The notes: generated by a model from the letters alone, not told the origin. A stretch of 64,000 nucleotides of DNA from Trematomus loennbergii (GCA_012861695.1 JAAOOA010000195.1:310001-374000), one strand, 5' to 3'; shown: positions 1-11,621, counted from the first letter of the stretch. Program-made: numbers and translations.

Positions 1-585
1 ATTCATTTTCCAGCATGATCTGGCACCTGCCCACAGTGCCAAAACCACCAGTAACTGGTGTACTGACCATGGCATTACTGTCCTCGATTGGCCTGCAAAT
101 TCCCCTGACCTGAACCCCATAGAGAATATGTGGGGTATGTGAAGAAGAAGCTGAAAGACACCAGACCCAACAATGCTAATGAGCTAAAGGCCGCTATTGA
201 AGCATCCTGGGCATCCATAACACCTCAGCAATGCCACAGGCTGATTGCCTCCATGCCACGCCGCATTGATGCAGTAATCCGTGCAAAAGGATTCCCAACC
301 AAGTACTGAGTGCATTAATGGACATTTTCAAATGTTTGATTGTGTTTTGCTGTTATAAATCTTTTTTTTTACTTGGTCTGAGGAACTATTCTAATTTTTT
401 GAGATAGGATTTTTGAGTTTTCTTAAGCTGTATGCCATAATCAGCAATATTAAAATAATAAAAGGCTTGCAATATTTCAGTTGATTTGTAATGAATCCAG
501 AATGTATGACATTTTTGTTTTTTTAATTGCATTACAGAAAATAAAGAACTTTATCACAATATTCTAATTTTCTGAGACAGTCCTG
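1..585 (+). mobile_element. Tc1/mariner transposon, 3' half (cut by window start)
   Basis: The fragment holds the last part of a Tc1-type transposase and ends in a terminal repeat reading ...TTTTCTGAGACAGTCCTG, followed by TA at 586-587, the expected target dinucleotide of this superfamily. The DNA just beyond (from 588) matches the inside of an interspersed repeat that is uninterrupted at 15390 and 42199, so the right border is confirmed by comparison with empty sites. The left end lies outside the window. Confidence 0.88.
2..309 (+). pseudogene. Tc1-like transposase, C-terminal part, frameshifted
   Basis: Translation from position 2 gives a Tc1-type catalytic end: HDLAPAH, then DWPANSPDLNPIEN, whose final E is the third acidic residue of the DDE triad in this family. 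The frame breaks at about 138 (stop after MWGM). The next frame continues with a lysine-rich segment and ends at the TGA at 307-309 after GFPTKY. One base is missing relative to an open frame, so this copy is not functional as read. Confidence 0.85.
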
Positions 586-587
586 TA

Positions 588-861
588 TACTAGGAAAAGG
601 GGGGAAATAGTGAGTGAAAAATACACATTTAAGTATACTTAAATATCTCTTTACGATAACAGAAATGTAAACGTTTTATGATGTTTTTACTCCTCTGATT
701 TGGTATGGATTAAACAAACTGGATTCAGAGCTGCTGATAGGTGGATTTTGTTACCTTTGGACAGGCTGGCTTTGTCTTCCCCTGTTTCCAGTCTTATGCT
801 AAGCTAAGCTAACCAGTTGATAGCCTTATCTCTAACAAACATATACAGCAATCTTAATATC
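588..861. repeat. Partial copy of interspersed repeat also in the TRIM blocks
   Basis: This stretch, including the motif TATGCTAAGCTAAGCTAACC, recurs at about 15388-15740, 25650-25830 and 42199-42560. Here it is bounded on the left by the Tc1 element and on the right by a Gypsy LTR, so it is the remnant of a repeat that received two insertions. The motif is common in percomorph genomes (recalled, not searched). Confidence 0.75.
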
Positions 862-1210
862 TGTAACGACTGAATGAACACAAGTAGAGGACTCAATAGC
901 ACGACTCAGAGACAGAGGCTTAGGATGCAAAAAGGTCTTTATAGCCAAGGTACGATACACGGGAGATCGGTCACAAGGAAAACACTGCTGGAACGCTAGG
1001 AAATAACGTAGACGAACTGGCACTGAAGGGAATGTGGATGCAGACTAAGTAGACAGAGGGAGAGATGATAATGAGGCACAGGTGAGGCTAATAAGAGATG
1101 GGAAGCAGTGGAGTTCAATCAGGGCAGGAAAGCTGAAACTGAAATGAGAGAAACCAAAAATGAGAACAGGAACAATAACAAAACATCAACATGCTAGCTA
1201 GGGCTTTACA
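862..1210 (-). repeat. Gypsy-1 3' LTR
   Basis: A 349-bp LTR with ends TGTAACGA...CTTTACA on the plus strand. It is repeated at 5612-5962 and directly abuts the polypurine tract on its right. Confidence 0.9.
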
Positions 1211-4200
1211 GTACCCCCCCCTCTAGGGACGGCACCTGACGTCCCAGGTAGTCCAGGATGTTGGCGTTGAAAGTCTTGGATGAGGTCCTTACTAATATTA
1301 CTGGTGGAGACCCATGACCTCTCCTCAGGACCGTAGCCCTCCCAGTCAACCAGGTACTGACGTCCCCGGCCTCTAGGTCGAACTGCCAATAGGCGTTTCA
1401 CTGTATACACAGGTCCACCATCAATAAACGGGGGTCTGGAGGTGGGAACCAGTGGACTCACTTTTACCGGTTTGATGCGTGACACATGAAATGTAGGATA
1501 GGCCCTCAAGGATCGAGGTAGTCGAAGCCGCACTGCCACAGTATTGATGACTTGGATACTGGGAAGGGACCCACAAAACGAGGAGCCAGTTTGCGAGACT
1601 CCACTCGAAGGGGCAGGTCTCGAGTAGAGAGCCACACACTTTGTCCAGGTTGGTAGGCAGGAGCAGAGATACGTCGGCGATCGGCCATCCTCTTATAACG
1701 GGCTGAACTCCGTAGTAACACCTGGCGGGCCCGGCTCCAGGTGCGATGACATCGGCGAATGAGGCATGGGCAGATGGAACACTGACCTCCCTCTCCAGGT
1801 CGGGAACAGCGGCGGCTGGTATCCATAGGCACACTGAAAAGGTGAGAGACCAGTAGCAGAACTAGGCAAAGTGTTGTGTGCGTACTCCACCCAAATAAGA
1901 TGCGTGCTCCACGTGGCAGGGTTCTGAGACACCAGACAGCGTAGACAGGTCTCAAGCTCCTGATTCAGCCGCTCCGTCTGGCCGTTAGACTGCGGATGAT
2001 ATCCAGAAGAGAGGCTGACTGTGGCACCGATGAGCGAGCAGAAAGCCTTCCAAAACTGTGAGGTAAACTGTGGACCCCGGTCTGACACAACATCCCTAGG
2101 GAAACCATGGAGACGGAAAACATAGAACAACACTGCCTCTGCTGTCTCTCTGGCAGATGGCAACTTAGGCAGCGGGACAAAATGGACCATCTTCGAAAAT
2201 CTATCCACAATTGTCAAAATAGTAGTGTTACCTTGGGACGGTGGCAACCCTGTGACAAAGTCCAACGAGATGTCAGACCAGGGGCGATGTGGCACTGGAA
2301 GCGGGCGTAGGAGACCAGAAGGGCGCTGGCGGGAAGTCTTGTTCCGGGCACAGACTGAACAGGCTGCCACGTACTCCTTGACCGACTTCTCCATGGAGGA
2401 CCACCAGAACCGTGCTTAATGAAGAATATGGTGCAGCGAACGCCAGGATGGCAGGAGAGAAGGGAAGTATGTGCCCAGTGGATGACCTGGGAGAGAAGGG
2501 GGTCAGGAACAAACAACCGGTTCTGTGGGGCAACCGTCGGGAACCAAAACATTAGCACTCGCCTCCTGACTCTCTCCTCAATGTCCCATGTGACTGCCCC
2601 CACTACACAAGAGGGAGGAATGATTAGCGAGGGGGTGCGAGGAGCTGGATCGGAATCAACAGGCGGCATAGGGCATCAGCTTTAGCGTTCTTAGAACCGG
2701 GACGGTATGACAGAGTGAAGTTGAATCGGGTAAAGAATAGGGCCCATCTGGCTTGTCTGGAGTTGAGGCGCTTTGCAGACCTGATGTACTGAAGGTTCTT
2801 ATGATCGGTCCAGACTAGGAAAGGGTGCTAGGCTCCCTCCAGCCAATGGCGCCACTCCTCCAAAGCCACCTTAATGGCCAACAGCTCCCTGTTACCCACA
2901 TCATAGTTTCTCTCGGCTGGGGAGAGTTTCCGAGACAGGAAAGCACAGGGGTGGAGCTTCTTGTCTCTCTTCGACCTTTGAGAGATCACTGCCCCAACGC
3001 CCACATCAGAAGCGTCAACCTCAACCACAAAACTGCTGAAGTGGGTCAGGAAGCGTGAGAATAGGGGCCGAAGTGAAGCTCCTCTTAAGCCTCCGGAAAG
3101 TCTGTTCAGCTAGGGGGGACCACTGGAACTTCACCTTGGGGGAGGTTAAAGCATGCAGTGGAGCAGCCACAGAACTATAGTTTCTGATGAAACGTCTGTA
3201 GAAATTGGCAAAGCCCAAAAATCGTTGCAAAAGTTTCTGATTGGAAGGTGTAGGCCACTCCGTGACTGCACTGACCTTTGATGGGTCCATCTGAATGCTG
3301 TTCTCCGAAATGACAAATCCCAGGAAAGAGACGGTGGAGACGTGGAACTCACACTTCTCTGCCTTCACAAAGAGTAGATTATCCAAGAGACGCTGCAACA
3401 CCTGGCGGACATGTTGAATGTGGGTCGTCTTATCCGGAGAAAAGATGAGAATGTCGTCGAGGTAGACAAAAACAAACTGGTTGAGCATGTCACGGAGAAC
3501 ATCATTAACCAGAGCCTGGAAAACAGCTGGAGCATTGGTTAACCCAAATGGCATTACGAGGTATTCGTAATGGCCACTAGGGGTGTTGAAAGCAGTCTTC
3601 CATTCATCCCCCTCCCTTATCCTAACCAAATGATAAGCATTACGAAGATCAAGTTTAGAAAAGATCTTTGCATCCTGTAATAGTTCAAATGCTGAAGAGA
3701 TAAGAGGAAGGGGTACCTGTTCTTTATGGTAATGTCATTTAGCCCTCTGTAGTCGACACATGGACGAAGAGTCTTATCCTTCTTGTCGACGAAGAAGAAG
3801 CCTGCTCCAGCCGGAGAGGAGGAAGGCCGAATTATCCCGGCAGCAAGGGAGGAGTCAATGTATCTCTTCATAGTCTCCCTCTCGGGGCCTGACAGGGAGT
3901 AGAGATGTCCCTTAGAGGGAGAGGTCGATGGGGAGGCAGGGTGGAAGCACGAGTCTTATTGAAAACCTCTTTCAGGTCCCGGTAACAGGTGGGCACCCTG
4001 CTAAGATCCGGGAAATCAGAGTCCGCTGCAGCTTGGAGAGGGGTAGACAGCAGTAGTCAGGGCAACAGTCACATGGGTGGAGGGCAGAGGTCTCTCTGGA
4101 GCAGGGGCAGAAGGAAAACATGTGGCCAAGCAATCCCTATGCCAATCCAAAACTCTCCCGGTGGACCAGTCCATGTGGGGATTGTGTTTTACCAGCCATG

Positions 4201-4600
4201 GGTAGCCCAAAATAAGAGGTGTGAAGGAGAGTTAAAAAGATGAAAACTCAGGGATTCAGTGTGGCCATTAGCAATGATTAGTTGAAGGAGCTGAGTACGG
4301 TGGGTGACTCGACACAATAAACGTCCATCCAGAGCCCTTGCTACAAGAGGCCTCAACAGGGGAACAAAATTAAGTCCAAGTCTCTTGGCTAATCTCCAAT
4401 CAATGAAACTCTCATCTGCTCCGGAGTCAATTAGAGCAGCATGAGACAAAGTCTGAGTAGGAGTAATTAGCTGAGCAGAGGTGAGAGTACGAGAAGGACA
4501 AAAAGAAACAGTTCGGCTCACCAGAACCCTCCTACTTACTGATGAGCCTGGTCTTTTACTGGGCAACTGGCTACAAAGTGACCCTTCTGTGAGCAGTAAA
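1198..4600 (-). pseudogene. Gypsy-1 pol, frame-broken
   Basis: Pol pieces in several minus-strand frames, in the expected order: aspartic protease with [13 protein letters not shown] (about 4430-4380), RT with the active-site block [11 protein letters not shown] (about 3470-3430) and [15 protein letters not shown], RNase H (about 3028-2828, [13 protein letters not shown]), integrase zinc segment and catalytic core ([29 protein letters not shown]; about 2400-1690), and a chromodomain (YTVKRLLAV...[15 protein letters not shown]; about 1420-1270). At least five frame changes separate the pieces. The last frame reads through the polypurine tract and stops just inside the LTR at 1198, as in Gypsy-2. 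Needed for reverse transcription and integration in an intact relative; defective as read. Confidence 0.9.
1211..1227 (-). other. Gypsy-1 polypurine tract
   Basis: On the minus strand CCCTAGA followed by eight G and TAC, directly before the 3' LTR. The same tract with seven G occurs in Gypsy-2 at 33741-33757. It primes plus-strand DNA synthesis in LTR elements. Confidence 0.85.
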
Positions 4601-5592
4601 TGCACCTCCCCTCCCGTAGGCGGCGCTGGCGCTCCTCAGGAGTCAGCTTTGCTCTACCCAACTGCATGGGTTCCTCCTGGGCAGTAGGCGGCGCTGGAGA
4701 GTCGGTTGTCTGGAAACGCTGCTTGGGGAAAAAGGGACTGGCCTGAGACTGCCCTCTCTGACCGGGCGGAGAAAACACAGCTCTCGACTTCTCCCTCTCT
4801 CTCTCGACGAGGCGAGTGTCAATTCTTATTGCCATAGCAATGAAACTATCCAGGTCAGAGGGAAGCTCTAGAGGAGCCAACTGGTCCTTGATGGGGCCAG
4901 ACAGCCCATGGCGAAAAGCGTCGAAGAGGGATGAATCATTCCAGCCGCTGTCTGCAGCCAAAGTGCGGAACTCCACGGCGTAGTCGGAAACACGCCTCCC
5001 TCTCTGGTGTAAATCCATTAGAGCTCTCGCTGCCTCCCTGCCCGGAGTTGTGTGATCAATATTTTACTTAAAGTCTCTGTAAAACCTCTCAGGGAATTAC
5101 AGACTGGCGAATCTCGAGCCCACTCCGCCGTAGCCCACGCCTCCGCTCTGCCGGTGAGGTGGGAAATGATGTAGGCTACCTTAGCCCGTTCCGACTGGAA
5201 GGAAGATGCTTGCAGCTCGAAGTGCAACCCACACTGGACCAGGAACGCACGACAGTTATCCGAGTCTCCGGAAAAACGCTCTGGTCTGGAGAGGTGAGGA
5301 AACGAAGGCAGCGGTGTCGGCACGGTGGCAGGAACAGGACCGGGAGCTGTAGCCGGATCCGACGCAGGAAGCGGAGGAGCAGAGCGTGGTGGATCGAGAT
5401 GTGCCACCAGCTGCTGGATCTGATTAGCCAGCTGGCAAACCTGATTGCGATGGAGGACTGGAAACCCTCATGACGCTCACACAATTCTCTTACTCCCTGG
5501 CAGACAGCGGTAAGTTGTTCATCTTGCTGGTTAAGACGAGCCCCCTGGGATCGAATAGCGGTCCGCAAAGTCTCAGAGTCGGCTGAGTCCAT
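4540..5592 (-). pseudogene. Gypsy-1 gag, frame-broken
   Basis: The likely start is the ATG at 5592 (MDSADSETLR), 19 bp inside the 5' LTR, matching the [10 protein letters not shown] start of Gypsy-2 gag. The body continues in a second frame (5407-5018: [32 protein letters not shown]) and a third (5018-4540), ending with a zinc knuckle CIYCSQKGHFVASC (CX2CX4HX4C). Two frameshifts break the protein. The gag/pol overlap lacks the GGGAAAA heptamer of Gypsy-2; the equivalent bases read AGTAAAA. Confidence 0.88.
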
Positions 5593-5599
5593 GGTTCTG

Positions 5600-5609
5600 G
5601 CCAGTTCGT
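5600..5609 (-). other. Gypsy-1 primer-binding site, self-complementary to its LTR
   Basis: The minus strand next to the 5' LTR reads ACGAACTGGC. It is the exact complement of GCCAGTTCGT inside the LTR (minus strand, 5763-5772 and 1013-1022). This is the layout of Tf1/sushi self-priming rather than a tRNA primer. Confidence 0.7.
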
Positions 5610-5611
5610 AC

Positions 5612-6119
<508 letters not shown>

Positions 6120-6304
6120 CTGACTTCATACTGAGTGTTTGTGGCTTCAGCATCATTTCATGTATCTCTTAGTCTTGTCTCTAGAGCTCAAGGAGGACAT
6201 TAGTAGTAATACCAATCCCGCTTCAATCACATTAGTATGCATAAAAAGTGACAGGTCACACCTACCTCATCAGTACTACTACTTATGCTAATGAGCCCAT
6301 TTGA

Positions 6305-6350
6305 TATGCTAATGAGCCCCTTTGTTCGAGGTGTTATCACATGTAGGTGT
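6305..6350 (+). repeat. Inverted repeat, left arm (partner at 9655-9700)
   Basis: CCCCTTTGTTCGAGGTGTTA and ATCACATGTAGGTGTG here are the reverse complement of 9655-9700 (over about 46 bp with few mismatches). It may be a remnant of element termini, or a scattered repeat unit. Confidence 0.7.
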
Positions 6351-6860
6351 GATATTCCCCATTGTAGTAGATCCTTTGTTGTGTAATCTAATAGCCCTTT
6401 GATGTCTGATCCCTTTGTTGTCTATTCTTTGATGTGAGGGGTGAGGTGTTTGTGACATGTAGGTGTGATATCCCCTGTTGTAGTAGATCCTTTGTTGTAT
6501 AATCTAATTAGCCTTTGATGTCTGCCCCTTTGTTGTCTAATCTAATTACCTTTTGATGTCTATCCTTTGATGTGAGGGATGGGGTGTTTGTGACATGTAG
6601 GTGTGAACTCCCCCTTGTAGTAGATCCTTTGTTGTATAATCTAATTAGCCTTTGATGTCTGACCCCTTGTTGTCTAATCTAATTAGACCCTTTGATGTCT
6701 GTCCTTTGATGTAAGTTGGGAGGTGTTATAACATGTAGGTGTGTGTTGCACCGGTGTGTTATAAGCCTTTGATGTCAATCGAATTAGCCCTTTGATGTAT
6801 GTCCTTTGATGTGAGGGGTGGTGAGATGTGAGATGTTGTAACATGTCTCGCACCCCTCCC
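6320..6860. repeat. Degenerate tandem repeat, 116-138 bp unit
   Basis: ATGTAGGTGTG recurs at 6341, 6457, 6595 and 6733, each followed by TAGTAGATCC and several CTTTGATGTC(T) motifs. About four units. A C-rich tract without genes follows (6845-6960). Confidence 0.85.
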
Positions 6861-7076
6861 CCTTCACCCCTTCACTGTCACCCCATCCCCCTCTCACCCC
6901 TTCCTGTCACCCCATCCCCCTCGCACCCCCCCCCTCTCACCCTTCCCCCCTTCCTTTTGCTGTGATGTCAGAAGATAGAGGTGGGGATGGAGCTAGGTAA
7001 AAAAGAAATCCGTGCAAACTAGATAAAAAGCCAGTCATTTCCACTCACCAAGTCACCTAAACTTTCAAAAACGAAA

Positions 7077-7202
7077 ATGGCAAAGAGACGCATCGATATG
7101 GGTTTAATCAGCGAGACGCCTGTGACAACTTACCGCATCCGTCGGGAGCGCCAGTCAAGAAACGGGTGCAGTATCTGTGCCGGGTTCAGACCCTCCGTCT
7201 GA
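7077..7202 (+). CDS. Small basic ORF, 41 residues, unknown
   Basis: An ATG in an A-rich context (ACGAAAATGG) opens a 41-residue ORF ending at TGA 7200-7202. It starts MAKRRIDMGLI, has a basic stretch YRIRRERQSR and a C-x2-C pair (CSIC). GATAAAAAG lies 57 bp upstream as a possible TATA-like box. Short basic proteins that condense DNA are known from adenoviruses and related elements, but I cannot match this ORF to one. It could also be a chance ORF in decayed DNA; the surrounding sequence is full of stops. Confidence 0.3.
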   Translation: MAKRRIDMGLISETPVTTYRIRRERQSRNGCSICAGFRPSV

Positions 7203-7574
7203 GGCTCTTCATGAAAAATGGAGTCTGGATGTGTGAGACTGTCTCCCCTCATACCCCCTCCCCTCCCCCCTGCCTGTCACCTCCTGATTTTCCTATCAGC
7301 CGTTAATTCTCATTCACTAAGTCACCTAAAACTTTTATTGTCCTCTCTAATGTAGATTAGTTTTTTAATATGATTTGTGTTAACTAAGGATGTTCTCTTA
7401 AGTTGTATGGTTTGTGAACTAATGTTTAATTACTTTATTAACTACAACAAAGTCTCTCTGAGAGGAAAATAATAATTTAAAATATGTTAATGACCCCCTG
7501 ATATTGTATTTTGTAATGTTTAATTACTTCACACAACTATTAATGAATCCCTATATGAAGTTACATGAGGCTAC

Positions 7575-7783
7575 ATTTACTTGGGTTGAGCCCTGGATGA
7601 TGAAAATAATCTAAGTGTCATGTTAGGGGGGCATTACGGAACTCAGGAGTCCGCCCTTGGAGGCCTGGAGAGCGGATAAAGAGAGGTGTATTTACTGGTG
7701 TTGAGCCCTGGATGATGTAAATAGTCCAAGTGCCATGGTAGGGGGGCATTACGGAACTCAGGAGTCCGCCCTTTGAGGCGTTG
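7575..7783. repeat. Direct tandem duplication, 115-bp unit
   Basis: Two consecutive copies, both with TTGAGCCCTGGATGATG and GGGGGGCATTACGGAACTCA, at 7575 and 7690. No coding potential seen. Confidence 0.88.
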
Positions 7784-7789
7784 TTAACA

Positions 7790-8480
7790 TTAATGCTTTT
7801 GTTTTTGTTACTAAGATACTTTTTAGATACACTTTTGAAGTGAGCAACACTTTACAACTGGTAGAAAGTTAAGTACTTTGTATGGAATGGGGTTTTCTTT
7901 AGAGCTGTTTTCAGTGAGACAATGCAGTTTCTGATCATTTTAAGTTTTCAAGTTTCAAGGCTTTATGGCATATGCCCATTAGCTACAGTGTAGATATGTC
8001 AATGAAAAACATAGGTCACAGGCTCCTCCAACAGTGCACATAAAACAGATAAAATACTGCAATAGAATGTTTTGATATGACAGATTTGTGCGTAATTCTC
8101 TCACAAAGGAACTGTAAGATACACGTTTATGTATGGAAAACTTCATAACTTGGTAAAATATTCATTCATTTGTAACGAATTGAGTTTTCTTCAAGAATCA
8201 AACTCTAATGGAGAGTTTATGATTTTTAACACTGTTTCGATGAAACAATGCAGTTTTTGATAACTTGACTTGACTAACATTACTTTTTTTAAATATATGT
8301 TTTTAGATGCTTTACTTTTGATTTCTTTCATGTTATTTTAACACATTACTTTTTTCATATTTTTCAACATACTGTGATATTTTTTTTTTCTCTCCTTTTT
8401 TCCATTATATTTTTGAATATACAGACATTCAACGCAATAAGTCCCACCCCAATTAGCAAATCATCCAAAACTAAGGACCC
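7790..8480. repeat. Internal repeat, copy a (AT-rich unit of the island)
   Basis: AT-rich DNA containing CTTGGTAAAATATTCATT, GAATCAAACTCTAA and CACTGTTTCGATGAAACAAT. The same motifs recur at 8490-8900 and 9957-10340. No gene seen. Confidence 0.75.
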
Positions 8481-8489
8481 CCACTAAGA

Positions 8490-8900
8490 CGAACAGATTT
8501 TCTTTAAGACTGTGACTCTTAAAGGCACTTTGGGATTTTAGTAAAACAATCCAGTTTTCTGGAAATAACTTAAATGATTTTCGTTTTTTCTCCTACAAAG
8601 ATACTTATAGTTACACTTTAATGGATGCAAAACTTTATAACTTGGTAAAATATTCATTAATTTGTAATGAATTGAGATTCTTAAAGAATCAAACTCTAAA
8701 TGGAGAGTTTGTGATTTTAACACTGTTTCGATGAAACAATACCGTTTTGATAACTTGACTTGACTAACATTACTTTTTTAAATATATGTTTTGTTAGATG
8801 ACTTTACTGATTTTTGCTTTTTTCTTCCTTGCTTTTGTTTGTGTTACTAGGATACTTTTAGATACACTTTGAAGTGTGCAACACTTTACAACTGATAGAA
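8490..8900. repeat. Internal repeat, copy b
   Basis: Shares GAACAGATTTTCTTTAAGAC, CTCCTACAAAGATACTTATA and the hairpin-like GTTTCGATGAAACAAT with 9957-10340. The tail also repeats the 7800-7860 sequence (GATACTTTTAGATACAC). No gene; the remainder to 9650 is AT-rich and featureless except for short ORFs I cannot support. Confidence 0.8.
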
Positions 8901-9654
8901 TAGTACTTTGTAAGGAATTCGTTTTCTTGGTAGAATATAAAGTACTTTTGTAAGGAATTGGGTTTCTTAACAATCCTGCTCCACCATTAAATCACTTAAT
9001 CTGCTACTTCCAGGCAAAAGCTTTTAAAACTTGCATCGTGTATTAAGTCATGTCTTGGCAAAAATGAGAGTCCTGGGTGCTTTAAAACATTTCTTAGAAC
9101 ATTTTGATATATTCAAACACATAATGAACTGCAATGACTCACTGCTGCATCAAATTTATTTTACACTGTTGGGAGGACAAAACTGTGAGACTCTCAGACC
9201 CTTTTGTTGTCAATCTAATTAGCCTGTCCTCATTTAACTAAAGTAATTTAACCTAAGTGGAGCCAACCTAAGGAGTGGGCCCTACAGTCTGGGACTAGCT
9301 TACTTTTTAACATTCTACTCAAAGGGCCCGTAAATATTATCTCCGCCAATATGCTATATTAAAATATCATTTAAAAAATTAAATAAAACTCATTTCATGT
9401 TGAAATGATCAAGGAAAAGCCAGTCAATGTTATGCTAACACAAACAAAAGTTCTGTTTTATATGTTGAAATATAATTTAAAAAACAACGATATAGTATTT
9501 TCAAGTCTTACTTTAGTATGGTAAAATTAAGAATAAGTCACATTAAAGTTTGTCATGATTTTCCGTAAAAAAGTCAAGTATAGTTTGTCAAAAGAATATG
9601 AAAAAATCATTTTGTAGAGTAGTATGTTGAAAATCTCAGTGTTTAACTGAACAC

Positions 9655-9700
9655 ACCTACATGTGATAACACCTCGAACAAAGGGGTAATTAGCATACAA
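9655..9700 (-). repeat. Inverted repeat, right arm (partner at 6305-6350)
   Basis: CACCTACATGTGATAACACC and TCGAACAAAGGGG, complementary to the left arm. It lies 40 bp upstream of the integrase remnant. Confidence 0.7.
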
Positions 9701-9738
9701 AGGGGGGTCACTAGCATCAGTGGGGGGGTGCTACGGAA

Positions 9739-9939
9739 ATGAACTTTGAGGAGGGGGAACTTGTAAGAATTTCCAAGGCGAGAGGGTCTTTGATAAAAAA
9801 AAATATGAACAGAGTTATACCGACTAATTATTTACGGCGTCCGAACGCATACCTCGTCAACCATCTGTTTACAAACTCAAAGATTATGATGGAGAAGAGA
9901 TCAAGGGGACTTTTTTATGAGAAAGAGTTAAAAAAGTGA
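9739..9939 (+). pseudogene. Polinton/adintovirus-type integrase, C-terminal remnant
   Basis: An open frame of 66 codons starts MNFEEGELVRISKARG, the SH3-like C-terminal segment seen in Polinton/retroviral-type integrases ((F)xxGExVRISKxRG). Its last nine residues, FYEKELKK, fit the terminal motif of the same domain. Between them the reading frame has slipped: a neighbouring frame carries RIPRQPS and KLKDYDGEEIKGTF with an in-frame stop, so at least two indels and a nonsense change are present. The zinc and catalytic core domains that should lie upstream are absent; their place is taken by the inverted repeat. A chance match is unlikely because the motifs occur in order, but the copy is dead. 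Confidence 0.72.
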
Positions 9940-9956
9940 AGGTAGTACTTTTTTCT

Positions 9957-10340
9957 GAACAGATTTTCTTTAAGACTGTGACTCTTAAAGGCATTTTCTA
10001 GTAAGACAATCCAGTTTTCTGGAAATAACTTGAATGATTTTTGTTTTTTCTCCTACAAAGATACTTATAGTTACACTTTAATGGATGCAAAACTTTATAA
10101 CTTGGTAAAATATTCATTAATTTGTAATGAAATTAGTTTCTTAAAGAATCAAACTCTAAATGGAGTTTGTGATTTTAACACTGTTTCGATGAAACAATGC
10201 GGTTTTGATAACTTGACTTGACTAACATAACTTTTTTTTAAATATATGTTTTTAGATGCTTTACTTTGATTTCTTTCATGTTATTTTAACACAACATTAC
10301 TTTTTTCATATTTTTCAACATACTGTGATATTTGTTTTTT
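9957..10340. repeat. Internal repeat, copy c
   Basis: Third copy of the AT-rich unit, highly similar to 8490-8810 and, at its end, to 8280-8390. It directly follows the integrase remnant. Confidence 0.8.
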
Positions 10341-10477
10341 CTCTCCTTTTTTCCATTATATTTTTGAAAAACTACACAGTGATTTTTATCAAAATACAAC
10401 ATGCAACTAATACATTATACAATATTACGACTTTTTGCGATATTTTCAACACAATATACTTGTACCTTTTTCTGTAG

Positions 10478-10647
10478 GGCTTCAGGATATTTGGCATGTC
10501 ATGCATAAAACCGGTGTCATCTTTCCTGAAACTGACGTGCTGTCCGTTTTACAAACAAGTTATCTTTCTGCTTCTTCACCCTCTGAATTTTCCTCCCCCG
10601 TCCCTATTCCTTCAGCCATCACAACAACAATCAAGTCAGATCTGTGA
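10478..10647 (+). other. Possible exon, unknown product
   Basis: After a pyrimidine-rich acceptor (CCTTTTTCTGTAG) an open frame runs to TGA 10645-10647, encoding about 56 residues including LQDIWHVMHKTG and a Ser/Pro-rich tail. No upstream exon or start could be tied to it. It lies inside the viral-like island. I do not recognise the product; it may be a remnant. Confidence 0.25.
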
Positions 10648-11069
10648 AATTAAACACCTCTCCCCAAAGCGTGACTTCCCTATTGAGGGAGTGGGGCAGT
10701 AGGGCCTAACCCGATTGGCCTAATATACTAACATGCAGAACGTATGGTATGTTTGAAAAAAGACTAACCATCTATCCAGTTCAAGCTGTCTTTAAGATGC
10801 GACATCGCGCTCTGACTTTTTCCGTAAAATCGTGACAAACTATTACTTATTCTTACATTTGACCTCTTGCTGCTTGGTTGAAAATGATAGATGAAAAAGC
10901 TACAACGCTTAAAGAACTTTCTAAAAACTCTCAATTCTACAGATGAATCCCCCACTCAACGCAATAAGTCCGCCCCCCACTCAGCAAATCATCTAAAACG
11001 AAGGACCCCACTAAGACGACCGTTGAAAACTAGCCAGGGATCTGAGAAAAACCAAGTCTCCCCCGCGAG

Positions 11070-11531
11070 TTGCAGCCAGGAACAAACTCCTGTCTCCTAT
11101 CATCACCACCATTGTGGACACCCACATATTGCAGTACTACTGCTGCTGATGTTACTCCTGGGGCCAAGACGTCTCTGTTTATGAACATAGTGAAATCGGA
11201 GTTGGTTGATATTCTGGAGAGGGTGCTGCATCGGTACAGAGAAAAAATCTGCAATGGATGCCGAGTCAGTCACCCCGGCCAGAGGCAACACGATTGTCTG
11301 AATGACATTCCAGAATATTTCTTCAGAAACAATTACAACGCGTTAATGAAAAGTCTTTGGCTCGCCGACTTCATTACAGTGAATGACCAGAGTCTTAATG
11401 ATAAAAAAACAAAACATTTACACGGCTGAATGGAGGATCCAAGGCGCTTCGGAGGCTTTTCTGTACAATCTCAAAAACTGCAGACGCCTCAAGGAGAGAC
11501 TTGAAAAGATCCATGCCGAGCTGGATGGATA
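11070..11531 (+). pseudogene. Cys/His-motif protein of the viral-like island, frameshifted
   Basis: One frame is open from 11070 to the TGA at 11427; a plausible start is the ATG at 11181 (MNIVKSELVDILERVLH). It contains the compact motif CNGCRVSHPGQRQHDCL followed by aromatic-rich FFRNNYNALMKSLWLADF. At a run of A near 11403 the frame slips and the coding pattern continues in the next frame (FLYNLKNCRRLKERLEKIH) to a stop at about 11531. The C-x2-C and H-x-C spacing suggests a small zinc-binding fold. I recall similar short proteins near Polinton-like elements in fish but cannot name the family. It is followed 90 bp later by the Bcl-2-like ORF in the same orientation. Confidence 0.45.
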
Positions 11532-11621
11532 GGAAGAAGACTAATAACCAGCGGTTGATTGAAGCCGGGGATTTTTTTTTTTTTTTTCGATACTTTGACT
11601 TTTCTTTAAAGTAAAATAAAA

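Noticed and set aside
10891..11184. 97-codon ORF with a hydrophobic end
   Set aside because: It overlaps the better supported Cys/His frame and has a low-complexity composition.
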